A DNA stretch of 64,000 nucleotides from Bombus terrestris. Its lineage: Eukaryota; Arthropoda; Insecta; Hymenoptera; Apidae. Below are positions 37,567 to 49,810 of the stretch, piece by piece (positions within the stretch are counted from its first letter, which is position 1; every line of letters begins with the position of its first letter). Where the stretch lies: contig NW_025963551.1 of the NCBI RefSeq assembly GCF_910591885.1, positions 744,001-808,000 of the forward strand, written 5' to 3'. Made by a program: the position numbers and the translations under genes. The notes below the pieces were generated by a model. The model ran no database searches. It was not told the origin of the DNA and saw nothing but the letters and a program-made list of their open reading frames with translations.

Positions 37567-40098
37567 CACAACCGATCCGACACGTTCGCAAATTTGAAAT
37601 TAGTCGCCTCCTTATCGGATAACGAACGCAAGAGGGATTGGTTTTAGGTTAGGCTATAGTTATCGGGCGAGCACAGGGAGCGAGGGACGCGTAAGGGTGT
37701 GTCACAAACCAACGGTTTGTCACATAGGGGCATTGAAATATTCGCACCAGCCCCAGGAGCCGGAAGTCTTTATCGAATTGCCTACAGACAATAGTTTACA
37801 GTGTATCAATATTTGTACATAAATAGTAATATTTTCACACAGTACAGTGCAACGTGAGGTCCGAAATCGCTGACAAATTGAGGTAATAACAGGAAATATA
37901 TGCAAGGCAATATAAGGTATATGTATAGCTTGGAAATTGTAATCGTTGCTCGCTCGCTCCGCTCGCTCGTAAGAATCTAGCCCAACCTCACAACCGATCC
38001 GACACGTTCGCAAATTTCAAATTAGTCGCCTCCTTATCGGATAACGAACGCAAGAGGGATTGGTTTTAGGTTAGGCTATAGTTATCGGGCGAGCACAGGG
38101 AGCGAGGGACGCGTAAGGGTGTGTCACAAACCAACGGTTTGTCACATAGGGTCATTGAAATATTCGCACCAGCCCCAGGAGCCGGAAGTCTTTATCGAAT
38201 TGCCTACAGACAATAGTTTACAGTATATCAATATTTGTACATAAATAGTAATATTTTCACACAGTACAGTGCAACGTGAGGTCCGAAATCGCTGACAAAT
38301 TGAGGTAATAACAGGAAATATATGCAAGGCAATATAAGGTATATGTATAGCTTGGAAATTGTAATCGTTGCTCGCTCGCTCCGCTCGCTCGTAAGAATCT
38401 AGCCCAACCTCACAACCGATCCGACACGTTCGCAAATTTCAAATTAGTCGCCTCCTTATCGGATAACGAACGCAAGAGGGATTGGTTTTAGGTTAGGCTA
38501 TAGTTATCGGGCGAGCACAGGGAGCGAGGGACGCGTAAGGGTGTGTCACAAACCAACGGTTTGTCACATAGGGTCATTGAAATATTCGCACCAGCCCCAG
38601 GAGCCGGAAGTCTTTATCGAATTGCCTACAGACAATAGTTTACAGTATATCAATATTTGTACATAAATAGTAATATTTTCACACAGTACAGTGCAACGTG
38701 AGGTCCGAAATCGCTGACAAATTGAGGTAATAACAGGAAATATATGCAAGGCAATATAAGGTATATGTATAGCTTCGAAATTGTAATCGTTGCTCGCTCG
38801 CTCCGCTCGAACGTAAGAATCTAGTCCAACCTCACAACCGATCCGACACGTTCGCAAATTTGAAATTAGTCGCCTCCTTATCGGATAACGAACACAAGAG
38901 GGATTGGTTTTAGGTTAGGCTATAGTTATCGATCGGGCGCAGCGAGCGAGGGACGCATAAAGGTGTGTCACAAACCAACGGTTTGTCACATAGGGTCATT
39001 GAAATATTCGCACCAGCCCCAGGAGTCGGAAGTCTTTATCGAATTGCCTACAGACAATAGTTTACAGTATATCAATATTTGTACATAAATAGTAATATTT
39101 TCACACAGTACAGTGCAACGTGAGGTCCGAAATCGCTGACAAATTGAGGTAATAACAGGAAATATATGCAAGGCAATATAAGGTATATGTATAGCTTGGA
39201 AATTGTAATCGTTGCTCGCTCGCTCCGCTCGCCCGTAAGAATCTAGCCCAACCTCACAACCGATCCGACACGTTCGCAAATTTGAAATTAGTCGCCTCCT
39301 TATCGGATAACGAACACAAGAAGGATTGGTTTTAGGTTAGGCTATAGTTATCGATCGGGCGCAGCGAGCGAGGGACGCATAAAGGTGTGTCACAAACCAA
39401 CGGTGTGTCACATAGGGTCATTGAAATATTCGCACCAGCCCCAGGAGCCGGAAGTCTTTATCGAATTGCCTACAGACAATAGTTTACAGTATATCAATAT
39501 TTGTACATAAATAGTAATATTTTCACACAGTACAGTGCAACGTGAGGTCCGAAATCGCTGACAAATTGAGGTAATAACAGGAAATATATGCAAGGCAATA
39601 TAAGGTATATGTATAGCTTGGAAATTGTAATCGTTGCTCGCTCGCTCCGCCCGCTCGTAAGAATCTAGCCCAACCTCACAACCGATCCGACACGTTCGCA
39701 AATTTCAAATTAGTCGCCTCCTTATCGGATAACGAACGCAAGAGGGATTGGTTTTAGGTTAGGCTATAGTTATCGGGCGAGCACAGGGAGCGAGGGACGC
39801 GTAAGGGTGTGTCACAAACCAACGGTTTGTCACATAGGGTCATTGAAATATTCGCACCAGCCCCAGGAGCCGGAAGTCTTTATCGAATTGCCTACAGACA
39901 ATAGTTTACAGTGTATCAATATTTGTACATAAATAGTAATATTTTCACACAGTACAGTGCAACGTGAGGTCCGAAATCGCTGACAAATTGAGGTAATAAC
40001 AGGAAATATATGCAAGGCATTATAAGGTATATGTATAGCTTGGAAATTGTAATCGTTGCTCGCTCGCTCCGCTCGCTCGTAAGAATCTAGCCCAACCT
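37567..40098. repeat. Mixed segment whose right end is duplicated at 48.5 kb (monomers 90-95)
   Basis: Starts: 37567 (A-like start with GAACGCAAG and B-like remainder, TAGGGGCATTG), 37989 and 38411 (B, the second with AGCTTCGAAATT and CTCGAACG), 38833 (A with AGGAGTCGG), 39255 (A with GAAGGATTGG and the private substitution at 39405) and 39677 (B with the private substitution at 40020). The last two monomers are repeated at 48545 and 48967 at an offset of 9290 bp. Confidence 0.8.
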
Positions 40099-43000
40099 CA
40101 CAACCGATCCGACACGTTCGCAAATTTCAAATTAGTCGACTCCTTATCGGATAACGAACGCAAGAGGGATTGGTTTTAGGTTAGGCTATAGTTATCGGGC
40201 GAGCACAGGGAGCGAGGGACGCGTAAGGGTGTGTCACAAACCAACGGTTTGTCACATAGGGTCATTGAAATATTCGCACCAGCCCCAGGAGCCGGAAGTC
40301 TTTATCGAATTGCCTACAGACAATAGTTTACAGTATATCAATATTTGTACATAAATAGTAATATTTTCACACAGTACAGTGCAACGTGAGGTCCGAAATC
40401 GCTGACAAATTGAGGTAATAACAGGAAATATATGCAAGGCAATATAAGGTATATGTATAGCTTGGAAATTGTAATCGTTACTCGCTCGATCCGCTCGCTC
40501 GTAAGAATCTAGTCCAACCTCCCAACCGATCCGACACGTTCGCAAATTTGAAATTAGTCCCCTCCTTATCGAATGGCGAACGTAAGAGATATTGGTTTTA
40601 GGTTAGGCTATAGTTTTCAAGCGAGCGCAGCGAGCGAGGGTCGCGTCAAGGTGTGTCACAAACCAACGGTTTGGCACTTAGGGACATTGAAATATTCGCA
40701 CCAGCCCGAGGAGTCGGAAGTCTTTATCGCGTTGCCTACTGACAAAAGTTTACAGTTTATCAATAGTTTTACATAAATAGTAATATTTCCACATAGTACA
40801 GTTGCAACGTGAGGTCCGAAATCGCTGACAAATTAAGGTAACAACAGGAAATATATGCATGGCACCATAAGGTATATGTATAGCTTGGAAATTGTAATCG
40901 TTGCTCGCTCGCTGCGCTCGCTCGTAAGAATCTAGTCCAACCTCACAACCGATCCGACACGTTCGCAAATTTGAAATTAGTCGCCTCCTTATCGGATAAC
41001 GAACGCAAGAGGGATTGGTTTTAGGTTAGGCTATAGTTATCGGGCGAGCACAGTGAGCGAGGGACGCGTAAGGGTGTGTCACAAACCAACGGTTTGTCAG
41101 ATAGGGTCATTGAAATATTCGCACCAGCCCCAGGAGCCGGAAGTCTTTATCGAATTGCCTACAGACAAAAGTTTACAGTATATCAATATTTGTACATAAA
41201 TGGTAATATTTTCACACAGTACAGTGGAACGTGAGGTCCGAAATCGCTGACAAATTGAGGTAATAACAGGAAATATATGCAGGACAATATGAGGTATATG
41301 TATAGCTTGGAAATTGTAATCGTTGCTCGCTCGCTCCGCTCGCTCGTAAGAATCTAGTCCAACCTCACAACCGATCCGACACGTTCGCAAATTTGAAATT
41401 AGTCCCCTCCTAATCGGATAACGAACACAAGAGGGATAGGTTTTAGGTTAGGCTATAGTTATCGGGCGAGCACAGCGAGCGAGGGACGCATAAAGGTGTG
41501 TCACAAATCATCGGTTTGGAACATAGGGACATTGAAATATTCGCACCTGCCCGAGGAGTAGGAAGTCTTTATCGAGTTGCCTACTGACAAAAGTTTACAG
41601 TTTATAAATAGTTTTACATAAATAGTAATATTTCCACATAGTACAGTTGCAACGTGAGGTCCGAAATCGCTGACAAATAAAGGTAATAACAGGAAATATA
41701 TGCTCGGCACCATAAGGTGTATGTATAGCTTGGAAATTGTAATCGTTGCTCGCTCGCTCCGCTCGCTCGTAAGAATCTAGTCCAACCTCACAACCGATCC
41801 GACACGTTCGCAAATTTGAAATTAGTCGCCTCCTTATCGGATAACGAACGCAAGAGGGATTGGTTTTAGGTTAGGCTATAGTTATCGGGCGAGCACAGGG
41901 AGCGAGGGACGCGTAAGGGTGTGTCACAAACCAACGGTTTGTCACATAGGGTCATTGAAATATTCGCACCAGCCCCAGGAGCCGGAAGTCTTTATCGAAT
42001 TGCCTACAGACAATAGTTTACAGTATATCAATATTTGTACATAAATAGTAATATTTTCACACAGTACAGTGCAACGTGAGGTCCGAAATCGCTGACAAAT
42101 TGAGGTAATAACAGGAAATATATGCAAGGCAATATAAGGTATATGTATAGCTTGGAAATTGTAATCGTTGCTCGCTCGCTCCGCCCGCTCGTAAGAATCT
42201 AGCCCAACCTCACAACCGATCCGACACGTTCGCAAATTTCAAATTAGTCGCCTCCTTATCGGATAACGAACGCAAGAGGGATTGGTTTTAGGTTAGGCTA
42301 TAGTTATCGGGCGAGCACAGGGAGCGAGGGACGCGTAAGGGTGTGTCACAAACCAACGGTTTGTCACATAGGGTCATTGAAATATTCGCACCAGCCCCAG
42401 GAGCCGGAAGTCTTTATCGAATTGCCTACAGACAATAGTTTACAGTGTATCAATATTTGTACATAAATAGTAATATTTTCACACAGTACAATGCAACGTG
42501 AGGTCCGAAATCGCTGACAAATTGAGGTAATAATAGGAAATATATGCAGGACAATATAAGATATATGTATAGCTTGGAAATTGTAATCGTTGATCGCTCG
42601 CTCCCCTCGCTCGTAAGAATCTAGTGCAACCTCACAACCGATCCGACACGTTCGCAAATTTGAAATTAGTCGCCTCCTTATCGGATAACGAACACAAGAG
42701 GGATTGGTTTTAGGTTAGGCTATAGTTATCGATCGGGCGCAGCGAGCGAGGGACGCATAAAGGTGTGTCACAAATCATCGGATTGGCACAAAGGGACATT
42801 GAAATATTCGCACCTGCCCGAGGAGTAGGAAGTCTTTATCGAGTTGCCTACTGACAAAAGTTTACAGTTTATCAATAGTTTTACATAAATAGTAATATTT
42901 CCACATAGTACAGTTGCAACGTGAAGTCCGAAATCGCTGACAAATTAAGGTAATAACAGGAAATATATGCACGGCACCATAAGGTATATGTATAGCTTGG

Positions 43001-44321
43001 AAATTGTAATCGTTGCTCGCTCGCTCCGCTCGAACGTAAGAATCTAGTCCAACCTCACAACCGATCCGACACGTTCGCAAATTTGAAATTAGTCGCCTCC
43101 TTATCGGATAACGAACACAAGAGGGATTGGTTTTAGGTTAGGCTATAGTTATCGATCGGGCGCAGCGAGCGAGGGACGCATAAAGGTGTGTCACAAACCA
43201 ACGGTTTGTCACATAGGGTCATTGAAATATTCGCACCAGCCCCAGGAGTCGGAAGTCTTTATCGAATTGCCTACAGACAATAGTTTACAGTATATCAATA
43301 TTTGTACATAAATAGTAATATTTTCACACAGTACAGTGCAACGTGAGGTCCGAAATCGCTGACAAATTGAGGTAATAACAGGAAATATATGCAAGGCAAT
43401 ATAAGGTATATGTATAGCTTGGAAATTGTAATCGTTGCTCGCTCGCTCCGCCCGCTCGTAAGAATCTAGCCCAACCTCACAACCGATCCGACACGTTCGC
43501 AAATTTCAAATTAGTCGCCTCCTTATCGGATAACGAACGCAAGAGGGATTGGTTTTAGGTTAGGCTATAGTTATCGGGCGAGCACAGGGAGCGAGGGACG
43601 CGTAAGGGTGTGTCACAAACCAACGGTTTGTCACATAGGGTCATTGAAATATTCGCACCAGCCCCAGGAGCCGGAAGTCTTTATCGAATTGCCTACAGAC
43701 AATAGTTTACAGTGTATCAATATTTGTACATAAATAGTAATATTTTCACACAGTACAGTGCAACGTGAGGTCCGAAATCGCTGACAAATTGAGGTAATAA
43801 CAGGAAATATATGCAAGGCAATATAAGGTATATGTATAGCTTGGAAATTGTAATCGTTGCTCGCTCGCTCCGCTCGCTCGTAAGAATCTAGCCCAACCTC
43901 ACAACCGATCCGACACGTTCGCAAATTTCAAATTAGTCGCCTCCTTATCGGATAACGAACGCAAGAGGGATTGGTTTTAGGTTAGGCTATAGTTATCGAT
44001 CGGGCGCAGCGAGCGAGGGACGCATAAAGGTGTGTCACAAACCAACGGTTTGTCACATAGGGTCATTGAAATATTCGCACCAGCCCCAGGAGCCGGAAGT
44101 CTTTATCGAATTGCCTACAGACAATAGTTTACAGTGTATCAATATTTGTACATAAATAGTAATATTTTCACACAGTACAGTGCAACGTGAGGTCCGAAAT
44201 CGCTGACAAATTGAGGTAATAACAGGAAATATATGCAAGGCAATATAAGGTATATGTATAGCTTGGAAATTGTAATCGTTGCTCGCTCGCTCCGCTCGCT
44301 CGTAAGAATCTAGCCCAACCT
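40099..44321. repeat. 10-monomer HOR of 4223 bp, copy 1 (monomers 96-105)
   Basis: Starts: 40099 (B with TTACTCGCTCGATCCG), 40521 (C left half, inserted T, GCATGGCACC, CGCTGCGCTCG), 40944 (ACAGTGAGCG, GTCAGATAGG, AATGGTAATATT), 41366 (E-like, inserted T), 41789, 42211-43477 (the diverged cassette), 43478 (B) and 43900 (B-to-A chimera). Three monomers carry the inserted T, which gives 4220 + 3. Substitutions at 40480 and 40489 recur exactly 4223 bp later at 44703 and 44712. Differences from copy 2 are few: ACAACAGG against ATAACAGG, GGGCGAGCACAGTG against GAGCGAGCACAGTG, CTCACAACC against CTCCCAACC, and GCGCAGCG against GCGGAGCG. Confidence 0.92.
43900..44321. repeat. B-to-A chimeric monomer closing the 4223-bp HOR (also at 48123)
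   Basis: The left end is class B (CAAATTAGTCGCC, GAACGCAAG). After GGTTTTAGGTTAGGCTATAG it is class A (ATCGATCGGGCGCAGC, CGCATAAAGG). This is the reverse of the switch at 22371. It is the last monomer of HOR copy 1, and its partner at 48123 is the last of copy 2. It may mark the crossover that created the 10-monomer unit. Confidence 0.85.
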
Positions 44322-47300
44322 CACAACCGATCCGACACGTTCGCAAATTTCAAATTAGTCGCCTCCTTATCGGATAACGAACGCAAGAGGGATTGGTTTT
44401 AGGTTAGGCTATAGTTATCGGGCGAGCACAGGGAGCGAGGGACGCGTAAGGGTGTGTCACAAACCAACGGTTTGTCACATAGGGTCATTGAAATATTCGC
44501 ACCAGCCCCAGGAGCCGGAAGTCTTTATCGAATTGCCTACAGACAATAGTTTACAGTATATCAATATTTGTACATAAATAGTAATATTTTCACACAGTAC
44601 AGTGCAACGTGAGGTCCGAAATCGCTGACAAATTGAGGTAATAACAGGAAATATATGCAAGGCAATATAAGGTATATGTATAGCTTGGAAATTGTAATCG
44701 TTACTCGCTCGATCCGCTCGCTCGTAAGAATCTAGTCCAACCTCCCAACCGATCCGACACGTTCGCAAATTTGAAATTAGTCCCCTCCTTATCGAATGGC
44801 GAACGTAAGAGATATTGGTTTTAGGTTAGGCTATAGTTTTCAAGCGAGCGCAGCGAGCGAGGGTCGCGTCAAGGTGTGTCACAAACCAACGGTTTGGCAC
44901 TTAGGGACATTGAAATATTCGCACCAGCCCGAGGAGTCGGAAGTCTTTATCGCGTTGCCTACTGACAAAAGTTTACAGTTTATCAATAGTTTTACATAAA
45001 TAGTAATATTTCCACATAGTACAGTTGCAACGTGAGGTCCGAAATCGCTGACAAATTAAGGTAATAACAGGAAATATATGCATGGCACCATAAGGTATAT
45101 GTATAGCTTGGAAATTGTAATCGTTGCTCGCTCGCTGCGCTCGCTCGTAAGAATCTAGTCCAACCTCACAACCGATCCGACACGTTCGCAAATTTGAAAT
45201 TAGTCGCCTCCTTATCGGATAACGAACGCAAGAGGGATTGGTTTTAGGTTAGGCTATAGTTATCGAGCGAGCACAGTGAGCGAGGGACGCGTAAGGGTGT
45301 GTCACAAACCAACGGTTTGTCAGATAGGGTCATTGAAATATTCGCACCAGCCCCAGGAGCCGGAAGTCTTTATCGAATTGCCTACAGACAAAAGTTTACA
45401 GTATATCAATATTTGTACATAAATGGTAATATTTTCACACAGTACAGTGGAACGTGAGGTCCGAAATCGCTGACAAATTGAGGTAATAACAGGAAATATA
45501 TGCAGGACAATATGAGGTATATGTATAGCTTGGAAATTGTAATCGTTGCTCGCTCGCTCCGCTCGCTCGTAAGAATCTAGTCCAACCTCCCAACCGATCC
45601 GACACGTTCGCAAATTTGAAATTAGTCCCCTCCTAATCGGATAACGAACACAAGAGGGATAGGTTTTAGGTTAGGCTATAGTTATCGGGCGAGCACAGCG
45701 AGCGAGGGACGCATAAAGGTGTGTCACAAATCATCGGTTTGGAACATAGGGACATTGAAATATTCGCACCTGCCCGAGGAGTAGGAAGTCTTTATCGAGT
45801 TGCCTACTGACAAAAGTTTACAGTTTATAAATAGTTTTACATAAATAGTAATATTTCCACATAGTACAGTTGCAACGTGAGGTCCGAAATCGCTGACAAA
45901 TAAAGGTAATAACAGGAAATATATGCTCGGCACCATAAGGTGTATGTATAGCTTGGAAATTGTAATCGTTGCTCGCTCGCTCCGCTCGCTCGTAAGAATC
46001 TAGTCCAACCTCACAACCGATCCGACACGTTCGCAAATTTGAAATTAGTCGCCTCCTTATCGGATAACGAACGCAAGAGGGATTGGTTTTAGGTTAGGCT
46101 ATAGTTATCGGGCGAGCACAGGGAGCGAGGGACGCGTAAGGGTGTGTCACAAACCAACGGTTTGTCACATAGGGTCATTGAAATATTCGCACCAGCCCCA
46201 GGAGCCGGAAGTCTTTATCGAATTGCCTACAGACAATAGTTTACAGTATATCAATATTTGTACATAAATAGTAATATTTTCACACAGTACAGTGCAACGT
46301 GAGGTCCGAAATCGCTGACAAATTGAGGTAATAACAGGAAATATATGCAAGGCAATATAAGGTATATGTATAGCTTGGAAATTGTAATCGTTGCTCGCTC
46401 GCTCCGCCCGCTCGTAAGAATCTAGCCCAACCTCACAACCGATCCGACACGTTCGCAAATTTCAAATTAGTCGCCTCCTTATCGGATAACGAACGCAAGA
46501 GGGATTGGTTTTAGGTTAGGCTATAGTTATCGGGCGAGCACAGGGAGCGAGGGACGCGTAAGGGTGTGTCACAAACCAACGGTTTGTCACATAGGGTCAT
46601 TGAAATATTCGCACCAGCCCCAGGAGCCGGAAGTCTTTATCGAATTGCCTACAGACAATAGTTTACAGTGTATCAATATTTGTACATAAATAGTAATATT
46701 TTCACACAGTACAATGCAACGTGAGGTCCGAAATCGCTGACAAATTGAGGTAATAATAGGAAATATATGCAGGACAATATAAGATATATGTATAGCTTGG
46801 AAATTGTAATCGTTGATCGCTCGCTCCCCTCGCTCGTAAGAATCTAGTGCAACCTCACAACCGATCCGACACGTTCGCAAATTTGAAATTAGTCGCCTCC
46901 TTATCGGATAACGAACACAAGAGGGATTGGTTTTAGGTTAGGCTATAGTTATCGATCGGGCGGAGCGAGCGAGGGACGCATAAAGGTGTGTCACAAATCA
47001 TCGGATTGGCACAAAGGGACATTGAAATATTCGCACCTGCCCGAGGAGTAGGAAGTCTTTATCGAGTTGCCTACTGACAAAAGTTTACAGTTTATCAATA
47101 GTTTTACATAAATAGTAATATTTCCACATAGTACAGTTGCAACGTGAAGTCCGAAATCGCTGACAAATTAAGGTAATAACAGGAAATATATGCACGGCAC
47201 CATAAGGTATATGTATAGCTTGGAAATTGTAATCGTTGCTCGCTCGCTCCGCTCGAACGTAAGAATCTAGTCCAACCTCACAACCGATCCGACACGTTCG

Positions 47301-48544
47301 CAAATTTGAAATTAGTCGCCTCCTTATCGGATAACGAACACAAGAGGGATTGGTTTTAGGTTAGGCTATAGTTATCGATCGGGCGCAGCGAGCGAGGGAC
47401 GCATAAAGGTGTGTCACAAACCAACGGTTTGTCACATAGGGTCATTGAAATATTCGCACCAGCCCCAGGAGTCGGAAGTCTTTATCGAATTGCCTACAGA
47501 CAATAGTTTACAGTATATCAATATTTGTACATAAATAGTAATATTTTCACACAGTACAGTGCAACGTGAGGTCCGAAATCGCTGACAAATTGAGGTAATA
47601 ACAGGAAATATATGCAAGGCAATATAAGGTATATGTATAGCTTGGAAATTGTAATCGTTGCTCGCTCGCTCCGCCCGCTCGTAAGAATCTAGCCCAACCT
47701 CACAACCGATCCGACACGTTCGCAAATTTCAAATTAGTCGCCTCCTTATCGGATAACGAACGCAAGAGGGATTGGTTTTAGGTTAGGCTATAGTTATCGG
47801 GCGAGCACAGGGAGCGAGGGACGCGTAAGGGTGTGTCACAAACCAACGGTTTGTCACATAGGGTCATTGAAATATTCGCACCAGCCCCAGGAGCCGGAAG
47901 TCTTTATCGAATTGCCTACAGACAATAGTTTACAGTGTATCAATATTTGTACATAAATAGTAATATTTTCACACAGTACAGTGCAACGTGAGGTCCGAAA
48001 TCGCTGACAAATTGAGGTAATAACAGGAAATATATGCAAGGCAATATAAGGTATATGTATAGCTTGGAAATTGTAATCGTTGCTCGCTCGCTCCGCTCGC
48101 TCGTAAGAATCTAGCCCAACCTCACAACCGATCCGACACGTTCGCAAATTTCAAATTAGTCGCCTCCTTATCGGATAACGAACGCAAGAGGGATTGGTTT
48201 TAGGTTAGGCTATAGTTATCGATCGGGCGCAGCGAGCGAGGGACGCATAAAGGTGTGTCACAAACCAACGGTTTGTCACATAGGGTCATTGAAATATTCG
48301 CACCAGCCCCAGGAGTCGGAAGTCTTTATCGAATTGCCTACAGACAATAGTTTACAGTATATCAATATTTGTACATAAATAGTAATATTTTCACACAGTA
48401 CAGTGCAACGTGAGGTCCGAAATCGCTGACAAATTGAGGTAATAACAGGAAATATATGCAAGGCAATATAAGGTATATGTATAGCTTGGAAATTGTAATC
48501 GTTGCTCGCTCGCTCCGCTCGCTCGTAAGAATCTAGCCCAACCT
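44322..48544. repeat. 10-monomer HOR of 4223 bp, copy 2 (monomers 106-115)
   Basis: Near-identical tandem copy of 40099-44321, matching monomer for monomer, including the three T insertions and the diverged cassette at 46434-47700. The last monomer (48123) keeps the B-to-A switch on its left but then takes AGGAGTCGG and GTATATC instead of AGGAGCCGG and GTGTATC. The copy-2 boundary therefore lies inside it, near 48.3 kb, where it joins a block copied from about 39 kb. Confidence 0.92.
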
Positions 48545-49810
48545 CACAACCGATCCGACACGTTCGCAAATTTGAAATTAGTCGCCTCCTTATCGGATAA
48601 CGAACACAAGAAGGATTGGTTTTAGGTTAGGCTATAGTTATCGATCGGGCGCAGCGAGCGAGGGACGCATAAAGGTGTGTCACAAACCAACGGTGTGTCA
48701 CATAGGGTCATTGAAATATTCGCACCAGCCCCAGGAGCCGGAAGTCTTTATCGAATTGCCTACAGACAATAGTTTACAGTATATCAATATTTGTACATAA
48801 ATAGTAATATTTTCACACAGTACAGTGCAACGTGAGGTCCGAAATCGCTGACAAATTGAGGTAATAACAGGAAATATATGCAAGGCAATATAAGGTATAT
48901 GTATAGCTTGGAAATTGTAATCGTTGCTCGCTCGCTCCGCCCGCTCGTAAGAATCTAGCCCAACCTCACAACCGATCCGACACGTTCGCAAATTTCAAAT
49001 TAGTCGCCTCCTTATCGGATAACGAACGCAAGAGGGATTGGTTTTAGGTTAGGCTATAGTTATCGGGCGAGCACAGGGAGCGAGGGACGCGTAAGGGTGT
49101 GTCACAAACCAACGGTTTGTCACATAGGGTCATTGAAATATTCGCACCAGCCCCAGGAGCCGGAAGTCTTTATCGAATTGCCTACAGACAATAGTTTACA
49201 GTGTATCAATATTTGTACATAAATAGTAATATTTTCACACAGTACAGTGCAACGTGAGGTCCGAAATCGCTGACAAATTGAGGTAATAACAGGAAATATA
49301 TGCAAGGCATTATAAGGTATATGTATAGCTTGGAAATTGTAATCGTTGCTCGCTCGCTCCGCTCGCTCGTAAGAATCTAGCCCAACCTCACAACCGATCC
49401 GACACGTTCGCAAATTTCAAATTAGTCGACTCCTTATCGGATAACGAACGCAAGAGGGATTGGTTTTAGGTTAGGCTATAGTTATCGGGCGAGCACAGGG
49501 AGCGAGGGACGCGTAAGGGTGTGTCACAAACCAACGGTTTGTCACATAGGGTCATTGAAATATTCGCACCAGCCCCAGGAGCCGGAAGTCTTTATCGAAT
49601 TGCCTACAGACAATAGTTTACAGTATATCAATATTTGTACATAAATAGTAATATTTTCACACAGTACAGTGCAACGTGAGGTCCGAAATCGCTGACAAAT
49701 TGAGGTAATAACAGGAAATATATGCAAGGCAATATAAGGTATATGTATAGCTTGGAAATTGTAATCGTTGCTCGCTCGCTCCGCCCGCTCGTAAGAATCT
49801 AGCCCTACCT
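48545..49810. repeat. Three-monomer duplicate of 39255-40520 (monomers 116-118)
   Basis: Three substitutions otherwise unseen in the window recur at an exact offset of 9290 bp: G at 39405 and 48695 (CGGTGTGTCAC), T at 40020 and 49310 (GGCATTATAAGG), and A at 40139 and 49429 (GTCGACTCC). The match ends within the third monomer. The copy at 40099 goes on to TTACTCGCTCGATCC, whereas that at 49389 ends in CGCCCGCTCG and CTAGCCCTACCT. Confidence 0.9.

Noticed and set aside
40573..40776. A plus-strand 67-codon frame with a true ATG in class C monomers (also 44796, 55778, 57889, 61691, 62535, 63380)
   Set aside because: The ATG comes from the class C substitution TCGAATGGCG. The frame crosses the dyad and the short palindrome, shows no domain, and its copies vary as freely as the noncoding parts.
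41501..41713. A minus-strand 70-codon frame with ATG and a hydrophobic start in GCTCGGCACCAT monomers (also 45724, 52479, 54171, 56705, 58394, 59239, 60084)
   Set aside because: The hydrophobic start is a translation of the AT-rich satellite segment. The frame depends on the inserted T and is absent from most monomers. No coding signal was seen beyond its being open.
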